Source of the DNA: Mesodorylaimus sp. YZB2_4
Taxonomy: Eukaryota; Nematoda; Enoplea; Dorylaimida; Dorylaimidae
DNA length: 64,000 nt
Assembly: GCA_030248295.1 (NCBI GenBank)
Contig: JASANH010001367.1
Coordinates: 372,001-436,000, forward strand
Reading direction: 5' to 3'
How positions within the stretch are numbered: the first letter of the stretch is position 1; each line of letters opens with the position of its first letter. Made by a program: the position numbers and the translations under genes. Shown here piece after piece: positions 33,401 to 45,563 of the stretch. The notes under the pieces were generated by a model. It saw only the letters and a program-made list of their open reading frames with translations, searched no databases and was not told the origin of the DNA.

Positions 33401-35842
33401 GGCGACCAGGGGCTGGCCATGGCCGCCGGGCGGTAGTCGGTTAGCCACGAGTGGGACCTCGAAAGGCGTTTCATCCCTTTAAGCGAATCGACGATATATC
33501 GGTCAGATACGGCCCCAATTGCTAGCTATATCGTTCCACTTATCGCTTTCATCCTAGGAATTCAACTCGGACGCGACTTCACAGCTGGCTGTCCATCCTG
33601 ACCAACACTTATCGGAAGATGCTTCCGTGCCATGCTAGAAATAATGAGACGGAAAAGAGACCAACTCCTAGAGTAGCTCCATATGCCATTCATTAACAAG
33701 CGTACAGAAGTGCCGCCCACCCTGACAAGACCAATTATTGAACATAAAAGCCCCTGTCCAGGTTTTAGCTAACTAGGGACAAGCACGACAAGGTTTTTAG
33801 ACAAAAGTGCCTTGTTTTCTCACGAAGACAATCCGATCGCAGCAACCCACGCCAGTGCCGAGGGGGCCACATTAGCTCGAGGAGTAAAGGACGGCTAATA
33901 ACTGACACGGCATTCGACTAACGATCCATCGCTTTCCTTTCCCAAATGCATTCGCAAAACGGACAGGGAACGGCGACAGCAGAAGAACCGATCTTGTTTC
34001 TTGTACTTTCCTTTTCCCGCGCTGCTGGCACGCAAAATTTTATCTCACTGGTATACGGACACTTGCCAGAGAGACAGCTCCGCAGTCCTCTCCTCGAAGT
34101 AGAAGGCATCCTATTTTTCTTCTTTTGGCCAACCAGGCAAATAAAAAAACAACCTTCAAATATGACATCTCCATCGAATAGGCACATTCAACTCAATGTT
34201 CTCTTCACACTTTTGGATAGGATAATGATTATCATTGAAATCCTCGCGCCAATAGACAGGCACACAGTCTTGTCATCCATTGCTGCCTCATTATCGATAT
34301 TTTCAAACTTCCCAAAAACGTGTCTGGCAGGAAAATATGAAGAACCTCGGATAACGCGCAGCACCTCTGTTTTATTAAATACAGGTTTTCAGACTTTACA
34401 CAGGCAGGGGGTCTTGTACGGCGGGGTGCTAAGGATAACGGTGTCTTTTTAATCAGGCAGGATTAGATGTCAGACGGTTCTTTATCTTCCACGTCATATG
34501 CACGAAACATGTTTGATCTTCACACAGCCTACTGTAATTACGTTTATATGAATCCATTATTCATCTAGGTCCGTTAACTTTGTTTTTTAAGCAGCTTAAC
34601 TCAATCGTTCTCTGTGAGTAATAATGGACTTACTTGGGTTTTGTCTCGTCATATTGACCATAACCTCGTTGTAAAGGAATATCAGCCGAAAGAAAGGCAT
34701 GTAGGCGTCGGCCATTAGGTGCACTCGTTTTCTAAGAATGATCAGTTCGAGGGGTCTTTGACTGAAAACGGGCACTCTCTTCAAAATGGCAGTCCCAGGG
34801 AGTGGAGTTGGATGAGCCACAGGTTATGACGGGAGTCAATAGATGGGTGTGTCGGATGAGTGTTGGTAGTGCGTAACCAGTAAGAGCCCTTTTAATTCAG
34901 GACTGCTCCGCCCTGGTTTCAGGTGTCCGTCCAAAAAGAGACACTTATCGTTAGCTGAGTAAAAGGCTGAAACGAGACGAAGACGCATTTTCTTCTGGGC
35001 CATCATTGGTCCAGTCCAAAGAGGCTCGGATTGCGCTCGTTTGTAGAATGTTCATGTCCATCTACGATGTCCGTACGAGGCAGTAGTAAGAAAAGGCAAA
35101 AGATTTATACTTTCAGGGACTTGTTCGACGAGCGCCCAGAGTAGCCGAGATCGAGTATTCGCCCCGGGACCATGACTGAACGTTTCCTGAACGAATGGCG
35201 AATTTATTTTTCTATAAACGTTCGATAATCTCATCTTTCTTTTCCTCTGACTTACACGCCATACAATGTTAAAGAATGGATGCTTGCGTGAGTTTCAATC
35301 AGAAATACGAGCCAGCAACGATATTGTCCGCTAAACGGAGCCTCCTGCAATGTACGGCTTCAAATAAAACCAGCCATTTGTCTGTTTCGGGGACGAGCCG
35401 GCGACGAGACGTTCATTAGCGCCACAGGTATCACCATCGACAATATGAGGACCTTTTCCTCGAGAGATCTTATTAGCATTATTGTCTGCGACAAGATTCT
35501 CTCAAAACTGAGGGGTTTCACCCAGTGGGACAACGAGATACGAAAGGTATAGTAGTCACTGACAATGAGTTCAGTGTAACAATAGTCAAAGAATAAAAAG
35601 CTGTTGTACACAAGAATGAATAGGACAGAAGATTTGGCAAGAACAGTGTGTGCGTTAGGGGCCGCACCACGCCACAGTGGCAGGAATGTACAAAAAACCT
35701 GGCGAGCTAGCACGACATCCATGTCATATCTTACACTAGTATACTGTTGGTTGCTGATTACAGTAAAATAGGCATCTCCTGCTGACTTTGCACGGTTGAG
35801 CACACCATGAGCAACGTATTTCTGCTGCTCCATGGTGCTCAT
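30437..35842 (-). other. mostly unassigned 5.5 kb; possible scattered exons of a polytopic membrane protein
   Basis: No single convincing gene. On the minus strand several pieces have hydrophobic, protein-like runs: 35842..35360 (SSVLFILVYNSFLFFDYCY, ILSQTIMLIRSL), 35350..35270 (GQYRCWLVFLIETHAS), 34765..34640 (LRKRVHLMADAYMPFFRLIFLYNE, ending on a perfect GTAAGT donor) and 34330..34210 (ARISMIIIILSKS). Some splice sites are good (a 44-base intron near 35265-35222), but the phases do not link all pieces. A diverged seven-membrane chemoreceptor is one possibility; decay or chance is the other. Confidence 0.25.
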
Positions 35843-36049
35843 TGCTGCTCACTCCACGCATAATAAGATCATAGCAAATGCTTGAAAATCAAGTATTACA
35901 AACAAGGTCTAGTCTATGTAGGTTTCTTTTTACACTACTGTAGTTTACTGCGGAATGTGCACTGGATCTCTAATCACTTATTCCATGTGCATTGCTGCTG
36001 GTGTGTGGTCGCGTGGGCACCCTTGCTCGTCTCTGATACCATTTTGAGG

Positions 36050-36934
36050 ATGCCAAATCTCAAGAAAGAAGACGCTACGTTGACTATAGTGAAAGAAAAG
36101 ATGACATCGATGCGAATGTCGCACATTGGTGCTAGTGTACGCACAGCCTACATGCCGGAGGTGACTGGTGTCACGGCCGACATGTCGCTTACGACGAAAC
36201 TGCCATTAGAGACCGAAAGCATGGCGGCTAAGACGGCATATTTGGCCAGATCGTCAACGACGTCATACAGGAAACTTCAGCCAGCCAAGACACCGTCGAA
36301 GCGAGCACGTTCGAACCAAGGTGCCTTAACGCAGACGGCAAGTATGGATATGCCTACCAATTACGTCCCGCCAAAGTTGGTTGTGATAACGTCGGAAATG
36401 GCCGATGGATGCGACGCCTCGAAGATGTCATCAAAAATGGAAAAGTTGAAAGACTCATCCAGAAAAACCAGCATGAAAGGAAAAAGCAGGCGGTCGCGGA
36501 AAAAACGTATCAAATTTGATCGCAAAATAATTCAACTGCATGGAGGCATCGAAGAAGAAGAGGAGCCAGAAGAAGAAGAGGAGCCAGAAGTAGTGGTCAA
36601 ATCGACAAAGAAGCAAAGAGGAAAAGGAAAAACCATGCCGAAAGGTAAAACAAAAGGGAAAACGAAAGGAAAAGGCAAAGGAAAGTCGAAAATGAAAGGA
36701 TCAGTCAAGAAGAAGCCGAGATCACCAGAAAGTAGAGGAAGCAGCAAATCGAAAACGGAGGACAGCGATGACGTATCACGACGACAGCGCCGAAAAGTCA
36801 TAATCATCGTCGTCGTTGTGTGCGTATGTGTCGTTGTGCTCTGTCTGTTACTGATAGTTGTCTCTGTTGCGCGGCAAGGTGCGAATTCGACGACCCCAGA
36901 AGCGAGGCAAGTTTCCAGTGCTTCCACTGGTTAA
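36050..36934 (+). CDS. lysine-rich protein with a C-terminal membrane anchor
   Basis: Single exon, 294 residues from the Met at 36050 (the frame is open further up to 35882, but those residues look noncoding). Seen: a Met/Thr/Ser/Lys-rich first half, a block KGKSRRSRKKRIKF, an acidic repeat EEEEEPEEEEEPE, then a repeated KGKTKGKTKGKGKGKSKMKG stretch, a Ser/Lys part, and near the end RRKVIIIVVVVCVCVVVLCLLLIVVSVARQ, one membrane span followed by about 20 residues. No signal peptide, so it should be tail-anchored or type II with a large, highly basic cytosolic part. No family recognised. Low complexity makes homology unreliable, but the uninterrupted frame and the clean terminal span support a real gene. 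Confidence 0.6.
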   Translation: MPNLKKEDATLTIVKEKMTSMRMSHIGASVRTAYMPEVTGVTADMSLTTKLPLETESMAAKTAYLARSSTTSYRKLQPAKTPSKRARSNQGALTQTASMDMPTNYVPPKLVVITSEMADGCDASKMSSKMEKLKDSSRKTSMKGKSRRSRKKRIKFDRKIIQLHGGIEEEEEPEEEEEPEVVVKSTKKQRGKGKTMPKGKTKGKTKGKGKGKSKMKGSVKKKPRSPESRGSSKSKTEDSDDVSRRQRRKVIIIVVVVCVCVVVLCLLLIVVSVARQGANSTTPEARQVSSASTG

Positions 36935-38350
36935 AAAGAAGGCAGCGATCATGACCGAGTGACGAATCTACTTGACAGGTGCTTGTGTCGTTGCTTATAT
37001 CTGATTGGACTGAGGCGTCATGAACTTCTGCCGCGATGTAATTCTGTGACTGAACTTGCTCTTTTGTCCACTTGAATGCCATAAACTGTGAACACATAGC
37101 CACCAGTATAGGTTTGATGCCATTGGGCCTCTTGAAAAGGCCCAATGGCATCAAACCTATACCAAATCAAACCAAACCAATCATTGGGCCTCTGCAATCG
37201 ACCTCCTTTCGACCTAGTTCCGTGGATGAAACACCATTCTGAGAAGTGGCCCCCCAGCTGCCGGCCTCGTGCAAAGGATCGATTCACAGATGAGTTTCTA
37301 CATAAATAGTCGCAAGTGTTATAGTCTTTATCTCAATCTATGTCATGTCAGCCAAACGAATAATGCACACTCTTTTTGACACTATTCAGCATCGGTATAT
37401 GGAAAGTAGTAAAACGGCTACATGTCATATGAGGTCTGCCCTGAGAATGCAAGTCATGCGTTGCAGCCGATTATTGATCGTATTCAGACAGGCAGCGATG
37501 ATAGTCCAGGCTGGAGTTTGGAGGTGAGACGCCGAAATGGAACACGTTACGGTTACATTAGCAGCGTGGATGCACTTTTTCAGGGCGCCAGTCTGCCTCT
37601 AATAAGTCGGGCCGGGTACGCGACTGATCGTGAGATCGAGACTGAGTTTAAGAGGCTAGTAAAACTGAGTTTAAGAGGCAAGTAAAACTAGAAACTAGAA
37701 ACTAGAGGCTGGCCAGGGCCTGGCCTGACTCATGGGGGTTAGGGGCTGGCTAGGGGTTTGCAGGCATCGGTTGAGGGCTGGTCATGAGCTCCTGATCTGA
37801 ACTGCTCTGTTAGCAAATCAGGCTCATTGTCAGGTCTGCCAGCAGAACCCCTTTGACGGTCGACACGTGCGGTCGCTCCCAGAATTGATAGTCTATCGGC
37901 CCTAGCGGTGGTCGGCAATAACAGCACGGGGTTTCGTGGATTTTGTGAGATCGATTTTGGCTTGAGTCCCCTCTGGTCGGCCCTGGCTTGGCCATGGGCT
38001 AGCCAAGGTTCCAGCAGCGATAGTTCCAAGTTGCCATGGCTACAGTAGGTTTGAACCCGCATACTGCTTGGCTAGCCATCTTCCCGAATTGGTTCGTCTT
38101 CGGTGTAAGCGACTCTCATACTGTACGCAATCCAATGGCTCGACAGCTTTAAGCTTGAATTCAAGAAATGGCGTGTTCGACATGAATCTGTGATGGGAAA
38201 CGAACAATGAAGCAAGGTTCATTCTGATTACTGCATTGATAAGAATATGCAAAAATATTTTCTAGACTGTATGACTATGACTACCTGACAAGTACACCTC
38301 CTACAAGTATGCTTTCATGGATTCATCACTGCATCATCCCAACTCTCGAC
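36935..38350. other. gene-free stretch with a hairpin and simple repeats
   Basis: Contains the perfect hairpin above and a short tandem near 37650-37710 (GTTTAAGAGGC twice, AAACTAGAAACTAGA, and several GGCTGGCC-like units). No coding exon recognised. Confidence 0.4.
37106..37162. repeat. perfect 25-base hairpin with a 7-base loop
   Basis: Arm 37106-37130 (GTATAGGTTTGATGCCATTGGGCCT) is exactly complementary to 37138-37162; loop CTTGAAA. No flanking repeat was noted, but part of the arm (ATTGGGCCTCT) recurs at 37183. Confidence 0.9.
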
Positions 38351-39897
38351 TCATGTGGCAAACTTTCCGAAGGCACTGGTAGCTGGCGCCTTGATCGTGT
38401 GGCGATCAAGTCGTCCAATTTGATAAAATCGTCTCATTCTTCCAGGCGCATTCCGACCAGTAGTACCACTCGGCCGTCGACCACCACCACCTACAGCACC
38501 CCCGGCTGGTTTGGGAGTGCCCAAAGAACTAGAGCTGAGGGTGCCTTCACTTTCGGGTATGATGTCTTGCAAGACGTTGGATATGCTGCGCAGGTCTTGA
38601 TCTAGTACTTTCACATGGTCGGTCATCAACATAAGCAGTCGTTTGTCGATGCTGACTATCTCACTAGCAGCAGGCGTGACCACGATTCGACTGCCGCTGA
38701 CACTTGTGCCCAATTCATTCTCGGCTTGGATACGCACAAAGTAAACCGTGTTGGCCTTCAGATTTGTAAGCATTACTTCGGGGTTCTTTAGGACAGTTTT
38801 TGACATGAAGGTTTCCGAATCGATCGGTTTGTAGAAGACTGTGTAGAAAGTGGGATCAGCGGTTACGTGCTTGTTTGGAACCGGCTTCTGGGTCCAATGC
38901 AAGACCACCGAGGTCGGTGAAAGACGATGCGGATTGATATTTATGGGCGTGGTGGGAGCAGTCTTGATACGGACCTAAGAAAATGGCCCTGCTCTGCCTG
39001 AAGCAGCCATTCCAAACTGCGACACCTCACCTCAGTAACTTTGGTAAAGATCTGTTGCGTGTCCTCGAAAGTTGCCTTGCATGTGTATTCCCCCGCATCG
39101 TCAATACTTCGGATGGAAATTGTCCTGACTCCTGGCACTCCCTTCAAACGGGCTTGCACTGGTGCCGGACTCCTCGTCGTCGTCTGGCCTTCCTCTTCTA
39201 CATCCAGTTGCTCGTCGTCCTTGAACCTACAAGCTGGAATGGATTAGGGCACCCTGCTGAAACATAACTCATCTAACCATTTTATAGGTGCCTCCACATC
39301 GATGCACTGCATAGTGATCATATCACCGACACTAGCCTCGATTTTCTGCGACTCCAAATCGATACAGTCGTACACATTCAAGGGAAAAGAGGGCGATGAC
39401 CATCGACTATCGCCGCTGATTCCGTGCCACATGACTGTGCAATTATACTCGCCTTTCTCGAATATGGTCAAATTCGATAACAGCAAATCGCGAGATTGCA
39501 GAAGCTCGTGCGGATAATTGATTCTTAGATCAGCCACCACCGATTCTCCGACACCACCTCCTACAGTGGCTGTCTTAGCAGTGGTTCGTCTGATAAGCAG
39601 ATACTCCACGTATCCTCCGTAACCCTTTGTGGCCAGTTCATTCTTCATAGTCTTGGGCAATTGGCCGTCATAATCGATAATTTGACAAGTAATCTTTTGC
39701 TCTTCGCCAGCACATTTTGTCACAGGCCTCTTGGGCTCTATGCTGACAGTGATGGAGGAGAGAAGAGGCTTATTAGCTCGATTAATTAACTGATCAGGTG
39801 TCAGTTGACATTTCGATACTTCAACAGAAAATAAGAACAGACAAAACAACGTTCGTCCCTGCATCGTCTTGAAGGCCGGATTCCGACTAGCCCCCAT
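38351..39897 (-). CDS. secreted Ig-Ig-fibronectin III protein
   Basis: Three-exon model, 39897..39278, 39226..39031, 38974..38351; phases agree, 479 residues. Seen: a signal peptide (RTLFCLFLFSVEVSKC; start either Met1 or Met12), Ig domain 1 with ITCQIID ... KGEYNCTVMW, Ig domain 2 with ITMQCID ... IKWFKDDEQ ... SIDDAGEYTCKATF (the D-x-G-x-Y-x-C signature), then FN3 with VVLHWTQKP ... YTVFYKPID ... LKANTVYFVRIQAENELG. A C-terminal tail of about 110 residues is Ser/Gly/Pro/Arg-rich, with no membrane span or GPI signal. Such proteins usually act in cell adhesion or as ligands at the surface of neurons or muscle. The exact orthologue was not recognised. Confidence 0.85.
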
Positions 39898-42381
39898 CTC
39901 AGCGTCCTATACAGATTCGTTTACTACAGCACAGAAGTCGATTTTTGCTTTTCAACAAGGTAGATTTAGAAGACAGCTTTCTGAAAACAGGTGTCATCAC
40001 ATAGGTTATCGAAAACATATTCACGAAGCACTTAATCGCACCAAGAAGACTAATAAAGAGGCTGCACGGAGCAGAAGGAGTTAGCTAATCTAAACAATAA
40101 AATTGCGTACAAATGCAAGAAGACAAGCGTGGCATTAAAAAATGTTTGTGACGAAGACAAAGTTGGAAATATCGGTTTCGGAATAGAATATATTTTTGTA
40201 CACTTCGCGGAAGTACGCATCATAATATGATACAAGACTTCTTTTCTTGAAATGGATTATGAGAATCGGCAATCCCCACAACGAGAACGTCGTTGGACTT
40301 ATTCTTTTCGCAGAAATCGATTAAGCTAAAAATAAACACGCTAGTTAGGCCGTGTCTTTTCGAATTATTTCATGCCTCGCATACAGGAGGAGGGTGAAAT
40401 TGGAAACGGGGCGACGGAGGCATTGACTGCTGCGCTCAGAATTGTGACATTTGGAGGGGTTGAGAAGGGTAATCACACAGAGTGTATCGCACAGTCGTAT
40501 CGTGTGTTATCTACTCGTCTATGAATACGACTATGCTACATAGACAGCTTGGGCGACGAGATGACGGGAAAGCACGGAGGATATGAGAAAAATTGAAAGT
40601 CATGCCTAAAATAGGCACTATTCGAAGTGCGCTCGCTATTTAATGGGCGAATTAGATCTCATGCGACTGTGATCGCTGAAAGCAATTGTAATAGGAACAA
40701 TTTTAACGAAGACATCGTCGGATGACTCGAAGACATAGGGACGTAGAATAGGCCTTTATTATCGACCTGACCTGACTGAACATTGAACGTAGTCGTCTAG
40801 TGAGCTATAGCACCTTTTGAGGCCTCAGAAATTTATCTGATCAGGATAAGTAGAGTGCTTTAAGTACTGTAGGGTGCTATCGATGATAGAATGCAATGTG
40901 GCCCTTTCCTATCGATCAGTCGTGAAATCCATTCAGGACAATATGGGTGAAGGTCAGAAAAATACAAACGCTGAATGCTATGCTTCAAATAAGCAATCAG
41001 ACAAAGATGAAGCCAGCAATGCTGAATGCACTAACAAGATTTCTGGCTATTCTGGGGCTTAATATTAATAAAATGATAGAAGACATTGTAGACTTACTCT
41101 CTAGCCACCTCGGAAACGCGTTTGCGCGGCAAGCTAGCCTCCATCCTCAATTGGTCCAGTTGTCCTTTCAGAGCTTCTATCTGCATCTGGGCGCTCTTCG
41201 ACATGGCGTATTTTGACTAATGAACCTCGTTTGGAGCACGCTAACGAAAGCTAACAACGTGTGTTGGGATTGACGGGCGCGCACTATATGGGCGAGAAAA
41301 CAACGGTCGGATAGAATGATCAGTCGTTGAGGCAGTCTAGAAAAATGAGAGGGCTTGGTGGACTTGGAATGAGGAGCACTATCATACTCTAGGAAGCTCC
41401 AGAACCGACTAGACGCGTGCCTATTAGTAACGGCTAACGGTCTCTGTCGGTGGCGTTTACTGCACGTTTACTCTCCGTGGAAGCGACGCCATTAGGATCC
41501 AAGAGGATGGAGCCGAGCTGTCAACAGCGGCATGCCCGTACCCCCAGTATTCGAAGAGAACGTTATATTTACCTTCTAGTTTCCCGCCGTCTCTCCGTCA
41601 AGCTCCTACTGCCCGCCAGTTTGCCTTATTCGGACGGCTCACGTGCGCCCAATACGAATCGTTGCTATTGGTGACCGTCTCAATTCTCTCTGCATACGAG
41701 GAAAAGGATATGTGCCCTGCTGGTCTCCCTTTAATGAACGAATCCGATCCCTGCTACCATCAAAAGAACCTTTTCACATAACCCTACGCGTGATGCCCGC
41801 CTCGATCACGTAGCCACTAATTAAAAACCGCTCCATCTATACATGTACTGTATGCCTCTACACCTGGTTACATACATCAATGCGAAACTGGATCGTCTCT
41901 CTTTGACTACGTCAAGTAATTGGATCTTCCTAGCATACGAAGCAAGAACTTTGATTACTAGACGCCCAAAGGCGTGAGTGTGAAAGGAGTGAATGTGAAA
42001 TGCTATTGAATAAAACAACGCAAGAGATCGAATGTGGAAGACTGATGGTGCATTCTGTGGAAGACTGATGGTGTGGTTTGGCTCGTCCTGCGTTTAATCC
42101 CCAGTGACTGAGGTTTGCGAACCACAAACCCTCACTGAAATTGGACCGCCGAGCTTGGACCAGCCGAGCTTGTAAGGTTTGACTGCTGGCCAGCTAGGCA
42201 AAATGTGCTCCGGCCCACAAAAATTAAAAAAAAACATGAACAGATCACCGTACTTTGACGGCCTTAAACGCAGGCGTAGCGGCATTGGTGAAATAAACTA
42301 ACGCCGACACTAAGGTTGCGTGGGTGATCGTACCTCACCACTCTATGTACATAGACTATAGTTTGGCGATCACACACAACC
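39898..42381. other. gene-free stretch
   Basis: Short frames only. Likely promoter of the Ig/FN3 gene on one side and flank of the retroelement on the other. Nothing else recognised. Confidence 0.35.
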
Positions 42382-43564
42382 TTGCAAGGACAACGGTTTA
42401 ATGGCCTATATTTTCTGCCATATGGATCCCCCTCGCAGGCTACATCTCCCGCTGGTGTATGCGTCCCTACTTCGCAGGAGCCAGCGCATGACTTGAACGG
42501 TGGTCGTAGTACACAACCTAATCGCGGTGATCGTGGGTCAGCTCAGTTCGATTTGTCCACTCTGGAAGGTGATCCTGTCCCAGATGCACGGTCCCAGATG
42601 CCTCAGAATCGTAATCCGTTACTTGATACACCGCCGCTCACTGATCGTGACGCAGAGCAGCTTCGTCTCTCAATCGAAGAAAATATTCGTCATCTGAATG
42701 AGTTGCATTTCGCTCACTGTAGGCAGCAGGAACTGGAAGGAAAGATTGGGGAGTTGGAGGCTCGCTTAGCACAACGGCAGGATGCTGATTCATGCAGTAC
42801 ATTTGTCGAATAAGAGGGAGACGCCCATCCAATGCCATTCCCAGACAGTCGTTCCGCTCTCCAGCCGGAAGTAGTGCATTCACGCCCGGAGGGCGCGGCA
42901 TCATCATCTCGGTCTGTCACAGCACCTGTGGCGTCAAGACCCGTTTCGTCCAATCGAGCCAGAGGCTCCTCCATTCGAGGATTTACCGACACAGGACTTC
43001 CGCGCGTGGTTGGTGGCCTATGAGAATGGCGCAACAATGATGGATTGGTCCGACGACGATCGTGTCCGCGGTCTGTATCTGTACTTGCGGGGTCAACCAT
43101 TGATCGATTTCTCGGAGTGGCCCGATAGTGAGCGGTCAACTTGGCACGTGGTTCGCACTCGCTTGCGTCGGTTGTGTATTCGGGAAGACACAGAGCAGAA
43201 CACGGGTGGACGTTTTTCGTAATAGGAAGCAAGGTGAAACAGAATCAGTCCAGGAATTCGCGTCCCAACTTCAAACACTCGCGTCAAAGACGTACCCCGA
43301 TGTTCCATCCGCACGGAGTAAGATGATTCGTGATACTGCGCGTGAACCTACGAACGGAGATAGCAGATAAGGTAGCTCAGGATCGAATGGGTTATAATTA
43401 TACGCTGGACGAATTGATCAAGTCTGCTCTACATTGGGAATCATATTTGAAGAACGCTCCCTCGGCATAGAAGCCGATCTGGCTTACCGTCATACAATCC
43501 ACCAGCGTAAGTTGGGGCATTTGTAGGTACAGGGCATTCTTCTCAGTCACCTCGACACACTGAC

Positions 43565-43984
43565 ATGGTCAAACGTCGCTTTATCTGCAATGGCGATCAT
43601 TTGCAACGTGATTGTCCACGTCGAGTCGCTCCAGCTGGGGGATGCAAGTATTGCAAGCAGCCTAATCACGCGGTCGATCAATGTCCATCTCGACAATCTT
43701 GCCCGGTCTGCAATGTGTTTGGCCATGGCAGGAAGACATGTCCTCGCGCGTCAGGCAATCGTCAGAACACAGGCAATCTACAGCAGTCATCGTATGGTGC
43801 TTCATCACACCAGGCTACCCATCCGCAGCAACCATCCTATCATCCGCTATATCCAAAGACGATGTACCAGCAACCGCCGTATGCCCACCCTACCGCCCCG
43901 CCCATGCCAGGTCAGAGTGGTTATCAGCAAACGTCCCCGTGCGCGATAGGGCCTAACGCTGGGTTAGCGATGCTTTCGCATTGA
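43565..43984 (+). pseudogene. retroelement gag C-terminus with zinc knuckles
   Basis: Two intact CCHC units (CKYCKQPNHAVDQC and CPVCNVFGHGRKTC) after a third that has lost its first cysteine. Then a Gln/Pro-rich tail. These bind the element's RNA in functional gag. Confidence 0.7.
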
Positions 43985-44236
43985 GTGTTGACTCCTCCGC
44001 ACACTTCACGAGTCTCACCTTCGTCGGGCTACGGCCAATGTTCGTCTGATCCGAGGTCCATCTGAGTCCTTGGTCGTTCCACCTGTGACACGCGCCCACC
44101 ACCTACGTCCTGGCCTGGTGTCGCCTCCTGAGTCTAGACGCCTGACTCCCGTCGGACGAATCCTTGGGGCGCGTAGGAGGTGCCGCGGGGAGCTTCCGCA
44201 CTCCGCGTGATACTCAGTTATCGTCGACCTCTATTA

Positions 44237-44290
44237 GTCTAAGACTGGTGAAACATCAACCCGAGAGGTTGACTACGTTCCACTCGTGCC
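44237..44290 (-). repeat. dispersed repeat family A, partial copy 4
   Basis: GGTGAAACATCAACCCGAGAGGTTGAC matches the core hairpin of the family A copies (inverse orientation); only about 50 bases are similar. Confidence 0.45.
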
Positions 44291-44519
44291 AATCGATAGG
44301 CCCACTGCCGGCTCCAGGCACATGTTACACACCCCGAAGACAGAAATTGTTCTGGGCCTGTTTCCGCTCCCTTCTCCGACGCGAACCTTGAGTCTGAGTC
44401 AAGGCCGGGTCAGAAAAAGAGCGTTTCACACGTCTCCGAAAGGAGTCTATTGCTGGAGCGGAAATTCACCTAGGGCAAGATGTCAGGTTTACGCACTTCT
44501 CGCCTTTGTATGCTGGGAG

Positions 44520-45545
44520 AGGACGGTGAAAATGCCATTGATGTCTTTGTAATTTTTTTTTGATCTTCTCACAATTTCGATTTCAATGAAATGACAGTAA
44601 TTACAGACGCATAATAAAATTATTACAAATTTTTTAATTTTTAAAAATATTTTAAAATAGTGTGATAACATTACAATACTATAGCATGACTGCAATGCAA
44701 TACTAAATGTGACGTACCCCGACTGCAGTTGCAGCGCGCGGATGGTTGATGACAAGGAAGATAAAGAGACGACATGTTCATACTTCGTGGTTGACATGCT
44801 GTAGTTTTATGATAGTGCGTGCCCTGCTAAATGGAAACTAACGATAAGACTAGTAGAACAAAGGCTAGGGTGCCCCAAACAAAATAAGAATGAACACATG
44901 AGAAACGTACTCAAGCACGAGTCTTCATAGATTGTGGCATTGGCAGTTTGATCTTTAAGACAGCAGGTAAAAACTGATTACCATCACTATATCACCTTCA
45001 CAATCAGAAAAATATAATCTGGTTCTTCCTCGTAAAACCTCATCCCGTTTCTCAAAATTCTTTTCAAAATCGCCCTCAGTTCACGTCGAAACCGATCCTT
45101 GACGCACACTGCAGGTAGATACGTAGACACTGGTCGTAGTTGCAGCATTCTATCAGGCTCCTTGTCATCCTCTTTTAAATTCAAGTTATCGTAAAATCCA
45201 AAGCTCATAGTTCGCCCAATCGTCAGATAATAAATTAATAATCAATGAACTTCATTTCCATCGCTTAGGCTTATGCAGAAAAGGGGTTTTAGAGTCACGC
45301 GAGACTCCAAGGTTTTTGCTCCAAATCGGAGCCATTTTCTGGAGCCCGCACACCATGGATTGTCTTACTGTAATTTTTGGTGAAACGCAACTAAGCTCCA
45401 TTGGCTCCTAAAGGACTCCGGGCGCCGGAGTCCAGAGTTCTGTCTGACTCCAGAATGGTGAAACACTTTTAGCACTCCAGTCCGGAGTTGGAGTCTCCGG
45501 ATCGGAGCCTGGAGTCGTGGTGAAACAGGCCCCTGGGCGCAGGCG
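44520..45545. repeat. sequence inserted into the retroelement: AT-rich block plus GGAGTC-rich repeat
   Basis: 44530-45280 is AT-rich and unlike the retroelement. 45285-45540 is built from repeated GGAGTC/GACTCC units (for example GACTCCGGGCGCCGGAGTC and GGAGTTGGAGTCTCCGGATCGGAGCC), many facing each other. Both separate gag from pol, so they arrived later or mark a composite. Confidence 0.5.
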
Positions 45546-45563
45546 GAGAGTCCGAATAAGGAT

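Noticed and set aside
33946..34452. 168-residue plus-strand frame
   Set aside because: Composition is not coding-like, no domain is visible, and no splice or start context supports it.
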